From contig CP053149.1 in assembly GCA_014607495.2 (NCBI GenBank), forward strand, positions 62,001 to 126,000: DNA of 64,000 nucleotides, written 5' to 3'. The first letter of the stretch is position 1. Every line of letters begins with the position of its first letter. Shown here one piece after another: positions 45,027-56,138 of this stretch. The DNA is from Carposina sasakii (Eukaryota; Arthropoda; Insecta; Lepidoptera; Carposinidae). A model generated the notes under the pieces. That model was not told the DNA's origin. It ran no database searches and worked only from the letters and a program-made list of their open reading frames with translations. A program made the translations under genes and the position numbers.

Positions 45027-46129
45027 ATGTCGAACAAATGTGCTGGTTGTTGCGAAGAATTACCAAAACAGGATTTCATAACCTGCTTCTATTGCAAGCT
45101 GTCTTACGATTTGCTGTGTGCCAACATTTCAAAGGAGAGGTTCGAAGGCATGAACAAAGAGAATAGGAGTAGTTGGAGATGTCAGGGATGTCTGAACAAG
45201 TTACCTAAGACCAACAATGTAAATACTCCAGTACGACTTATCGAGATAGCCTCTGCGAGTGCTTCAACTACCAACAACTTGTCTATCGAGTATGGTGACA
45301 GTATCAATACAACGAAAAGAGTTAAGCGTGCTAGACCATCTGAAACCCAGGGGGATAGTTACATCACGGAGAGTGCTCTTCGTATATTATTGGACGACCT
45401 AAGAAAGGATATCACTGCCGATATAAAGAGATCTATTTCGGACCTGATAACAAGCAAAATGAATGATATGCACAAACAAATTACGGATTTTCAGGACTCA
45501 TTATCATTCTTCAACGAACAACATGAAGGATTAAAGAGAAAGCTTGAAGAAAATAGTAAAACTATTCGAGATCTGCAGGCAGATAATAGTCAACTCATTG
45601 CAATGACCCAAAATATGTCGACGAGACTAAGCGTGACCGAGCAGCATATGCGTGAGAGTAATGTTGAAATCAACGGAATACCTGAACATCGCACTGAAAA
45701 CCTAGCGAACACCCTAACACAACTTGCCAAAACAATCAATGCCCCTCTGGTGGATGAAGACATTCTTCAGGTAACTCGTGTTAGATAAAATAGATAAAAA
45801 TAGCAACCGTCCACGTACTGTAGTTGCTAAGTTACGAAGCCCACGTCACCGAGATGTGCTTTTGGCAGCAGTTCACACCTTTTAAAGCGAATTCGACCGA
45901 CAAGCTTAATTCGCAGCATTTGGGTTTCGGCGGTGCTCGTAGCGCTGTGTTTGTGGCGGAGCATCTAACACCTGCAAACAAGTCTCTGCATGCGGCAACT
46001 AGGAAGAGAGCTAAGGAAGTGAATTTCAAGTTTGTCTGGGTTCGAAACGGAAAAATTTTTGCAAGAAAAAATGAAGAGAGCCAAGCTATAAATATTCGAA
46101 ACTCTGATAGTCTCAAGCTTCTAGTCTAA
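45027..46129 (+). pseudogene. LINE ORF1: PHD-like finger, coiled coil, FP-like C-terminal domain
   Basis: Starts MSNKCAGCCEELPKQD, with paired cysteines (CAGC, CFYC, WRCQGC) as in a PHD-like finger. A coiled coil follows (about residues 120-205, LRKDITADIKRSI to LRADN-like). The end carries EINGIPEHRTENL and, after a stop at 45788 and frame changes to 45930, FVAEHLTPANKSLHAATR and KFVWVRNGKIFARK. That C-terminal domain is the one LINE ORF1 proteins share with the baculovirus FP protein. The break near 45788-45900 makes this copy nonfunctional. Confidence 0.8.
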
Positions 46130-46149
46130 GCTCTATAACAAGAATGCTG

Positions 46150-49068
46150 TAGCGTGGACTTCACTATGCTCGACATATACTACCAGAACTTGTCTGGAAT
46201 GAGAACTAAAACCAACGAGGTATACAAAAATGTGTTTTGACAAGTTCTTATGACGTTATTATACTGACAGAAACCTGGCTGAATTCAAGTATTAGTGATA
46301 GCGAGTTTATAGATTCGAGATACGTAGTGCACCGTCGGGACCGCCCTGTTAAGGAAAAAAACGAGGAGAAAGGGGACAAGAAAGAGGCCTGGTGATCCAA
46401 AGTTGGATGGCGGAGGTTTATTGATTGCCGTATCACGTGAAATATCATCCTCGAGAATTTGCAACTGGGAGACTGACTGTGAAGATCTTTGGATCACAAT
46501 AAAAATAGATATAGACCATATTCCAAGAAAAATTGCGATATGTGCTGTCTACATTCCATCCCCTGCCAGATTGGATACACTCACCAGGTTTCTGGAAGGT
46601 GCTAGCAGTGTCATGGATCATGTTGATGATGTAATTATTTTGGGTGACTTCAACTTGCACTCATTGGAATGGACCCCATCTTGTACTGGTTCGTATTTGC
46701 TACCAAGCAATTACAGAAATGAGTTGGAGTGTTTAATGGTTGATTTTATTACCACACATAATCTGTACCAATTTAATAATGTGTATAATTATAAGAACAG
46801 ACTACTTGACCTGGTTTTATGTAATCTGCCTAACTGTAAAGTCAATAGTCCCTCTGATACCCTAAGTAGACCAGATATAAACCACCCTCCTCTTTTGTAC
46901 TGCTTAGGTGATGGTAAGTCAGATTCCTCTGCGTTACTTCCCAATGCTAGAACAGATTATAACTACTTTAAAGCGGATTATACCTCTATTAATAAGGAGC
47001 TTAGAGAAGTGGATTGGGGTGCGGAGTTTTCCGTTTGTAACTCTGTGGATGAAATGGTCGAATTATTCTATGAGGTTCTAAATAAGACTATTATAAAAGT
47101 GGTTCCTAAGCGAAGGCCAGTTGTTTCTAGATACCCGCCTTGGTTCAGCGCTGCCTTGATCCGCTTGTTAGCAGTTAAGAATAAAATAAGACTAAGATAT
47201 CGCAAATTTTGTAACCCCAGAGACAAGATAGAATATGAATTGTTGCGTGAACGTAGCCATAAGCTATACGACAGTTGCTATAAGGCATACATAAGCAAGC
47301 TTGATTCAGACATTGTCCGGGATACTAAAGCCTTCTGGAGGTATATCAAGGGAAAACGGAGTGGTACCTCTGCGCTCCCAGCTATAATGTATTTTAATGG
47401 TCGCAGTGCTGAGGTGGGATCGGAAATTGCTGAGCTATTCGCTTGTCACTTTTCTACGGTATATTCTGCAGATGTGTCAGCTGCCCCTGATCTGGTGTTG
47501 ACGAGCGACTGTGTTTCTTGTAAAATACAATTCACCCCAGAGGAAGTAGCTAAAAAACTAAAACAGTTAGATACCTCAAAGGGTAGTGGCCCGGACTCGA
47601 TCCCACCTTTGTTTCTTAGTAGGTGCGCTTCTGTTGTGTCTCTTCCTCTATCATTGATTTATAACCGATCATTGAAAGACGGAACTTTTCCCAAGCAATT
47701 TAAAAGTTCAAGGATAGTACCAGTATTTAAAAAAGGGAGTGCAAACAATATATGTAACTATAGGCCTATATCAATATTGTCTTGTGTTTCCAAGGTTTTT
47801 GAGTCGTTGTTATACCCTATTATCTATAATGGTCTTCAGAATAAGTTGACCCTCACCAGCATGGTTTCAGACACGGTCATTCTGTGCAGACGAACCTGGC
47901 CTTATTTGTTACTGATCTCTGTGAGGAAGTTGATAAAGGCTTTCAGGTTGATGCAGTATATACGGACTTTAGTAGCGCCTTTGACAAGGTGACCCATTCG
48001 TTGCTGCTTAGAAAATTGGAATCATATGGCATTCACGGCGTGCTGCTGTCTTGGTTCAAGTCATATCTGACGGGTAGGCAGCAGAGAGTGGTGGTAAAAG
48101 GTTATGAATCCAAATCTTATTCTGCCAAATCAGGTGTTCCGCAGGGCTCTCATTTGGGTCCCCTGTTATTCTCAATATTTATTAATGATATTGCATACAA
48201 TATTAGTAACTGTAAATTTAGTCTGTTTGCAGATGATCTAAAAATTTATAGAACCATACGCTCCCCGGCCGATATTTCACTTTTGCAACGGGATCTCGAT
48301 GGAATTGAGGACTGGTGCGTCACTAACAACATGGTCTTAAACCCGAACAAATGCTCACACATTACATACACTAGAAAATTGCTACCACTTGCTTCATCTT
48401 ACACCATCGGTGACAGCCGTCTGCAGAAGGTTGATATCATAAGAGACTTGGGAGTATTGATCGATAGCAGACTGTCATTTATTCTACACATAGAATCGGT
48501 GGTAAAGAGAGCTGCACGAATGGTGGGGTTTATTAAGAGAAATACCAAGATTTTTAGCGTAAGAGTAAAAATAATCCTCTACAATGCCTTAGTGCGTAGC
48601 ATTCTGGAATTTTCTTGTGTTGCTTGGTGCCCCTGGTACGCGGTTCATTCGCAGCGTATTGAGTCCATCCAACGCGCTTTTACAAGACATCTTGCTTTTG
48701 TTTCGTCGGGTATTTCCCACAGGCGTAGCTATGACGGGCGTTTGACATTCTTCAAGCTGGATTCTCTGCGTAGTAGACGCATATTACACAGCTTGGTTTT
48801 CCTGTACAGAATTGTCAACGGATATGTTTGTTGTACACCTATTTTAGATTGTATCTCAATCTCGGTCCCCCACAAACTTCCTAGATACCCTTTGACTAAG
48901 GTATTTAGTATAGTACTTAGCAAAACCAATTTGGGAAGGTTCGCTCCTATCTCGAGAATTTGTAACGAATATAATCAGATGAGTTCTAGTATTGGGGAGG
49001 TGGATATATTTGGAGACTCATTTCCACGGTACAAAAGTTATGCCTGGAAGTATTTGCGTGGCGGTTGA
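46150..49068 (+). pseudogene. LINE ORF2: endonuclease and reverse transcriptase, frameshifted
   Basis: The first part (46150-46400) shows LDIYYQNLSGMRTKTNE and ILTETWL in different frames, so the endonuclease start is broken. From 46403 the frame is open with VDDVIILGDFNLH, an AP-endonuclease motif. RT begins around 47570: RIVPVFKKGS, NYRPIS. A frame change near 47875 continues to VYTDFSSAFDKV, SGVPQGSHLGPLLF and FSLFADDLKIY (catalytic), ending YLRGG at 49068. Confidence 0.88.
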
Positions 49069-49416
49069 GGTTGTATTAAGTTATTATGTTGATGATGATT
49101 TGATTTAGTTTTATTTTATTTTTGTTTAATTTGATTAATTTTTTGCCTGATTTTATTTGTTTTTTGCATTAATTTATTTAACGTTAGTTTTATTTGATTG
49201 AGCTTAATTTGATTTATTTGATGTAGTATTTTAATTTAATTATAATTTGATCTGTTAAGCATGTTTTCTTTGTTTGTATTGTATTATTGAATTAATTTAG
49301 GAATGTTGTGCTAGCCTGTAAGTGACATATATATCAGAATATTTGCTCAAATAATATTTTTAATAATGTGTGATATTTATGTTGTTGGCAAGCCTTATAA
49401 ATAAATAAATAAATTA

Positions 49417-50620
49417 TGGCTGGAGTAATTAATTATGCAGAAAATCGAGTAATGGTGAATGTGATATGATATTATGTTGTCGGTTACAACAGTTGCCTTC
49501 ATCTTTTGGAATAGACCTAATCGAATACACCGTGTAAGATTATTTTAAGGCACGATGTATAAATATGTAATACATAACTAGTTTACACGATCTGGCGAAT
49601 TCGCTGAAATCTCCGGTGTATGGACCATCCACCGTCCCGCGCGAACCACGATACGTGTAAGTAGTATTATAGGTAGGTAGGTTTTAATGTAATGTTATCC
49701 TTGAATGATTTCCTTCCTGGAAGCTATATTTAACTAAACTAGTGGTCGGCTCATGGTCGCAATTCGATCATTTTTGGGTATTTGATTATGTTAATTCGTT
49801 TTGTTAGTAACTACGTATGTAACTAGCGAAAGCAATGCAATAGTATAAATTGTATAATATTCGTTGCGTAATAAGATTTCCGAAGCAATTTGATGTTTTA
49901 ACGCAAAAATTGTATTAATTTACACTGTCGCATTGCTTATCGTAGGCTTTTCAGATTACCTAGGTTGTGTCTTCGGGTCGTGCTTGTATTGTCCGATGTT
50001 ACAGGCAAAAACGTTCTGGGTGCCGCAGTCGGTAGTCAGGCTACCGCTACTCAGGCACAGTCTCAGAAGGTTCGTCGACTGGGTTTCATAGCGTAGATTT
50101 AATAATGTAGTTACGAGTATGCGTTCAAACCAATACACCGTCAGATAGCGGCAGGTTTAGAAACAGATTTGGATTGGATTCTAGATTAAGATTTGTATGT
50201 ATAAACGTGCAAAGATATTCTGCACTCGCCGCTAAGAGCCGCAACCGCACCGGGCGACGTTGAGACATTGTTGTGCAAATTGAACTTTTAGAGACTATTT
50301 TATGTGGTGTATTATCTACGAACTATGTATTTACGGCCTACTGAGTGAGACGAGCGATCCTGGTATAACCCTGCTGGGAAAGAGACTGGACTCGGGAGAG
50401 AATCAGGTCAGTGCACGTGCTTTTCCTTCTAAGTCCCCTTTCTTCGTCCTCTATTGCTGTAGGGAATTGCAAGTGTCGTACGCTTTTGTTCGGTAGTAAC
50501 AATAGTAGCAACTCGCAAAATACAGTCCACTAATATCACCAGCGCACTCTGGCCTAACAGAACCCGCTATTCTTTTCCCGCCACTCTTTGGAGGTTTAGG
50601 ATCCTTCATTTGTTTGGTAT
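49417..50620. other. Intergenic DNA, no feature seen
   Basis: AT-rich with no credible coding frame and no repeat I recognise. Confidence 0.4.
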
Positions 50621-50731
50621 AGGGTATGTTAAGCGATAAGCTATGTAAATAGCCCACTAAAAGGAACCTACCCACAAAATTTCAGACTCGAAATCACATG
50701 TTTATTTTTTCAGATAGTATGGAGAATTCCT
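50621..50731. repeat. MITE fragment, CAGGGTGTAACAAAAGG family
   Basis: Shares GGGTATGTTAAGCGATAAGC, AGCCCACTAAAAGGAACC and TTCAGATAGTATGGAGAA with 38028-38140. Both ends are lost. Confidence 0.6.
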
Positions 50732-50837
50732 ATTCAGAATTCAGAACTGCAGTATCATAAACGGGATCCCACTACCAAACAAACATAGCTAATGGTTAAG
50801 CTCTATGATTTAAGCTATATCCAATTTACAGTCCATC

Positions 50838-52975
50838 TTTAGTTTTTTTATTTTTTTATTATTATTATTTTTATTTTTCGGAAAGTTAACAGCTTACGAC
50901 TATATACATATCAAGACAGAAACAATATGCCAATTACTAACTTCCACTTTTAGTTACAATATAGCAGGTAACATTAGGTACAAACTACACTGGTAAAAAT
51001 TACACTGTGATAAAATTTAAATAGTACAAAAAAAATTTTTTTGCTAACAGCGAGAATCAACCGTCGCCATCCAGTGCTCCAAAATACCCCCCTGTAACCG
51101 ATCGCTTAATAGCTGCTGTGCTGCTACAGAATAGGTCAAAATTATGGTCAGAGCTTAATTTATTAAATGTATTGCAGCTACGTAGCAGAAACGAGTTAGG
51201 TCTGTACTTCGTGCTAGAAAACTCAACATTTAGTATGGGTCTTTGCCGGAGGTTAAGAGTATTTGTTCGGAGTCCTATCTTCGATAATAATTCAGGACTA
51301 TCAATACTACCATTGGCTAGATTTATAAGGAAGGAAACATCATTTACCTTACGACGCAAAGAAAGTGGTAGAAAATGGTAACGTTTTAGGCGGTGCTCAT
51401 AATTTAGTGACCATTTTTTAGCCTTGAAGTCCAAAAACCTAAGAAATCTTTTTTGTATTTTTTCTATGCGTGTATTATATACCTCATATTGTGGGTTCCA
51501 TATTTGGGAGGCATACTCTAAGTGGGTACGTACAAGTGAACAGTACAGTATTTTAATCACTTTTAAGTCGTTAAAATCACTTGACATTCGGATGACAAAT
51601 CCAAGAGCCTTGGAAGCCTTCCCAACAATATAATCAACATGCTCATCAAATAATAATTTGCTGTCATGAATGACACCTAAATCTTTTATTTTATTCACTT
51701 TACTCAATTTTTTATTTTTGAGGGAATAACTAGTATTTAAGATTTGGTTTCTTCGAGTAAAAGACATATGAAAACATTTAGACACATTGAGATCCAGCTT
51801 ATTGTCTAAACAGTAATTTTCAAACCTTGCCAGATCACTCTGTAATTCCTCCACGTCAGACATTGTATTAACTAGTTTGAGGACCTTCATATCATCTGCA
51901 AACAGCAAGATCTTAGAATTCTCAAAACATAGGCCTATATCTAGAATAAATATAATAAATAGTAATGGCCCCAATATCGACCCCTGTGGTACTCCAGAAG
52001 GAATATGCGTCCAGTGAGATACGTACCCCTGCAATACTACGGCTTGGCTCCGGTTATCAATATAGGACGCAAACCAACGATGCAAATCACCATGTATTCC
52101 CGCTGTGGCAAGTTTCTGAAGTAAAACACAGTGATCAATCCGATCGAAACATTTTTGGTAGTCTGTATATATCACATCTACCTGTGTTCCACTCACCATA
52201 CCTTCCGTAATAAACTCATTGGCAAGTATAAGGTTACTGACTGTTGATCGCCTGCGTAAAAATCCATGCTGTTCATCATTAAAGGAACTACTCATAGCAG
52301 TGTAAACTGCTGTATGTACAACTCTTTCCAGGATTTTAGCAAATAGACACAGCTTGGAAATCGGCCTATAGTTCTCTACATTTGTTTTACTACCCTTTTT
52401 TAGAACAGGAGTTATAAAGGCTGATTTCCATACCGTAGGAACTACACCCTCAGTGAGTGATCGTCTGAATAGTATGCACAAGGGTGTCGTTAGACTATCA
52501 GCACACTTGACAATGAATAACGGAGGTATGAGGTCAGGGCCTCCAGATTTAGATAAATCTAAGGACTTCATTATTTTTAGGACTTGACTAGGGTTGACGT
52601 CGACAGAGGCAATGTTACAATTACTAGGTTGAACATGACTGACAATCTGAATGTTATGGCCAGTAGAGGAGAGAAATGTTGAATGGAAATAGTTTACAAA
52701 TAAATTACTTATTGCAATACCAGTATCTGCGTTAGTATTTTTATAATGCATAACAGCAGGAAATGCAGATGACTTTCGTTTGCTTTTCACATATGACCAG
52801 AAAGTTCTAGGGTCTCTGATAATGGACGCTTCTACCTTGCGCATGTATTCCTGGAAACATAAACCCTCGTACTCATGGGTTCTACTACGGATAAAAGTAA
52901 AAGACTGGTAGTCACTTAAATTTCCATAAATTTTATACTTAGAATGGAACTTAGATTTTTCTTTAAGTAGTCAAA
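50838..52975 (-). mobile_element. 5'-truncated CR1/Jockey-type LINE with open RT frame
   Basis: On the minus strand the frame is open from about 52975 through the first internal ATG (52844) to the stop at 51057-51059, so at least 595 residues without a break. RT motifs: FITPVLKKGSK, NYRPISKL, VIYTDYQKCFDRI, SGVPQGSILGPLLF and ILLFADDMKVL. The end is TGGYFGALDGDG. A 3' UTR leads to an AATAATAATAA tail near 50840-50870. The endonuclease domain is lost by 5' truncation. An unbroken frame suggests a younger copy than the LINE at 44690-49416, and the sequences differ, so it is another family. Confidence 0.87.
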
Positions 52976-53030
52976 GATGGATACTTTAACCTTTTCATAT
53001 CTAGGAGATTTTATACAAATCTATATCTAT

Positions 53031-53354
53031 TCTATACATATAATAAAAATGTAACAGATCGCTGTCTGTACATGGAAGATATATGAGAAAAAATATTATA
53101 GGAGACCTTTATCAACGCAATAGTACCCAAAATAAAGATTTTTAGAATTTTTGTCTGTTTGCCGGTTTGTCTGTGCGTTTGTGCACGCTAATCTCAGGAA
53201 CGGCTGAACCGATTTCGATGCAGTTTTCAGGAATATAAGGTCCCACTTAACATATAGGCTACTTTTTATCCCGGGAAAATGTTTTTATGTCGGATAATTT
53301 CGACATTTTGTTTTTTCTGTAGTCCACGCGGACGGAGTCGCGGGCGTCCACTAG
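53031..53354 (+). mobile_element. Nonautonomous Helitron-like element
   Basis: Starts TCTATACATATAATAAAAAT and ends CGCGGGCGTCCACTAG. Same family as 10846-11164 over the whole length. Confidence 0.65.
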
Positions 53355-54155
53355 TAAAAAATAAAAACATAGTATGTATTTATAACTGAATCATTGTATT
53401 ATATTTACAAAACACTTAAGCACCTACTTACATTAGGTATTCTACGAATAAACTTATAATTAAAATCACAGATTGTTTGTAATTAAATTACATTAAGTAA
53501 TAAAATTTATTGTTAGTACTAAGTACTTTAACCTACCATATTAAATGGGGTGGTTTGTCCAAACTGCTGAACTTTGGTTTTACGTCAGTTAAGGATATTA
53601 TTCACACATACATTATGGGTCATTTACATAATCCAAGCACAAGAGGTGATAAATTAACATTATATTGTGATGGTATTTTGTCTGCTGAGTGCACATCTTC
53701 TAATATAGTTAGGATACAACTCGTTCACTGTAATTTTAAACCGAACACCTTTCCAAAATACTAACGTGAGATAAAAGAATGATTTTTAGAACGTAATAAC
53801 GTTTTTGAACCTAGATGTCTACTTAACTGAAATACAATAAAGTTTATATTGTACATATATGTAACTTGATGCACAGTTTCGTACTCTCAATCAAGTAAGT
53901 ATTTAGTCTAGTAAAATATTTATAAAATTATCCATTTACTCGTTAGGTACTATTTCACATACTTAATACTATCCTACACTGTGGCGATTATCCGAGAAGT
54001 CAATGACTAGTTCGAATCGAAATCTCTTGTTGAAAATAAAGTTAACAAAATAACAGTAAAAATTAAAAGTAAAAATATTTTAATAATTATGTAGCATATC
54101 TTGTAGTCAGATCAAATGTTGAAACATGATATGTTCACATTTATTTGAGATGAGT
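53355..54155. other. Intergenic DNA, no feature seen
   Basis: AT-rich; the open frame 53510-53764 has no recognisable motif and typical noncoding composition. Confidence 0.4.
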
Positions 54156-54726
54156 CAGTGTTGCCAACCTCAAAAGACTAAAAAACAGCAACTCGCCTAA
54201 AAAAAACAGTAGAAAACAGTAGGTAAAGAAAAAAAAGGCAGATTTCATAGATTTGCTCAAGCACAAGGTGTTGAGACTATAAAAAAAATTTTTGAAATCC
54301 GTTTATAATTGACGGAAATATCGGTGAACATACATAAAAAAAAATATATATATTATACATACAGACGAATTGAGAACCTCCTCCTTTTTTTTTTGAAGTC
54401 GGTTAAAAACAATACGATACGCAATACAGTAGGCGTGTAGCTGTCATTCATAAATTGGGATTTCCCCGTGTATAAAAATATGATTGTCAAACACATATAA
54501 TGTGGTCGGGAATTCCCTCGAATCCCGACTAAAGAAGATACTGCCATCTAGTGTCATTGCGTTTTATTACGTAGTGGTTTGTCATTGCGTGCGTTTGCAA
54601 AGTAGTGTAATAGGTGGCGCTGAGCGGTAGTTGAAAAACAGTAGAAAATAGGAATGAAACAGAAAACATGGACATTAATGTGAAAACAGCAAATCTACTG
54701 TTAAAACAGTAGGGTTGGTAACATTG
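54156..54726. mobile_element. hAT-like MITE with CAGTGTTGCCAACC ends
   Basis: Left end CAGTGTTGCCAACC, right end inverse of CAATGTTACCAACC. Flanking octamers AGATGAGT and GTTTGAGT share 5 of 8 bases. The interior is full of AAAACAGTAG words and a GAAGTCGGTTAAAAA block (about 54396-54410) known from other repeats, also near 60617. Confidence 0.55.
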
Positions 54727-55805
54727 GTTTGAGTTATAAATGAGCAAAAGATCTTCACTTATACCGGAGTATAGAGAAAGGTAGTGTAGTAAGTGATTCT
54801 GAAGGATACTCACTTAAACGTGTTTCTTCGATAAGGTGAACTACTCGTAGTAGTTGTTTATCTGTTTAATTTTACTAATAATATTTGCTTGGCTGTCATT
54901 AACTGCCTGCAAAACCAATATACTGTCAAATTTCCAAATTTATACGTATCTATCATGGCATGAAACGATATAAATATACTGTAAGATATATTTGTTCCAT
55001 TCACGGTCCTCGTGAGCTATATTTTTCTCTCTCACATGCTGTCTTATTATTACATAGTTAATTTCTGTTTAAGGACCTACTTAGAATATATAATTACTTA
55101 ATAAAGAAGCATTAAATGAATAACTTAACGAAGTAAGACTTACTTAGTAGCATTACTTATAATGACACCAAATATAAAAATCCTGTACCACGGTGTAGTA
55201 ATGACAGCAGAAATCTACCTTCTGCAAACCTTACATAAAAAATATAAATATTACATAAAAAATAAAAATTATATTTTGTGAACCTGCCAAATGCATATAG
55301 AGCTAAGCGCAATATAGAGTTCCGTAGTTGCCCTTTACAGAATGTGGGATAAAATGGAGCAAAATCAAATGTTAAATGATTTCTTCGTATAACTTCTTCT
55401 AATCGTTATAATTTTCATAGTTATTCTCAATTTTTTCTTTTTAAAACCATCTATTGGGTTCTCTAGGTTAATCATTCTAACAAATATACTATGTTTATTC
55501 AATATTTCGCAAAATCATTTCTAAATCTGAAATGATGTTTACATACTACCTACTTAAGATATATGTATTATGTATATTGTACCTATACAAAACATATCTT
55601 AGGTATGATGGGGTTAATGCAATTCACGCCTTTCCAGGGTTGAGCTAATGACGGAAGACGGACACATGGACGGACATGACGAAACTTTATACTTAGTTAT
55701 CAATAGTGGTATCCCTTTACTATGGACTAAGAGGAGTTTCTGAACTAACCTTAGCTAACGTTTGGTATACATGAGGTAGGTATTTGTATGAAGGATTCGA
55801 TAGGC
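54727..55805. other. Intergenic DNA downstream of VKR-B
   Basis: AT-rich. An ATTTGCTTGGCTGTCATTAA string near 54888 resembles an end of the CAGGGTG TIR family. Nothing else is supported. Confidence 0.4.
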
Positions 55806-56138
55806 CTATGGACGGAAAGGTTCGGTCGTGAGGTCGGGCGGCAGGGGTGCGGGGGTTGCGTGGGACAGCAGGGCGTCGTCTTCAGTAGGCTCCGGCGGGT
55901 ACGAGTTCTTCTCGACCGCGGGGAAGGTATCCGACGCGGGTGGAGGAAAGGTATCCACGGCAATTGGCGGAAAGGTATCCGCGGCAGACGGGGGGAAGTT
56001 ATCGCTAGCGGTCGGGGTGAAGGTGCCGGCAGTGATGTCCGGCGGGAAGTCCGCCGGGAACGCGTCCGGTGCCGGCTCGTCCTCGTGCTGAACGTACGTC
56101 ACGTCCGTGCCGGTGCCCTCCCAGGACACCCATCGTGC
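55806..56138 (-). CDS. VKR-B last exon: cytoplasmic tail with NFPP/TFPP/SYPP repeats
   Basis: Starts ARWVSWEGTGTDVTYVQHED; the YVQH tyrosine could be a phosphorylation site. It then shows an about 8-9-residue tandem repeat centred on DNFPP, DTFPP, DTFPP, DTFPA, NSYPP. The stop is at 55806-55808. Confidence 0.8.
   Translation of the reverse strand, partial: ARWVSWEGTGTDVTYVQHEDEPAPDAFPADFPPDITAGTFTPTASDNFPPSAADTFPPIAVDTFPPPASDTFPAVEKNSYPPEPTEDDALLSHATPAPLPPDLTTEPFRP

Larger units (their letters stand above)
44690..49416 (+). mobile_element. CR1/Jockey-type LINE, nearly full length, decayed
   Basis: A GC-rich probable 5' UTR (about 44690-45026), ORF1 (45027-46129, broken), ORF2 with endonuclease and RT (about 46150-49068, broken) and a 3' tail of TAAATAAATAAATAAA at 49400-49416. 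The start is approximate and no TSD was found. It and a second LINE separate the two VKR genes. Confidence 0.8.

Noticed and set aside
46403..49068. Host gene with GDFN and FADD motifs
   Set aside because: These are the endonuclease and RT of a LINE.
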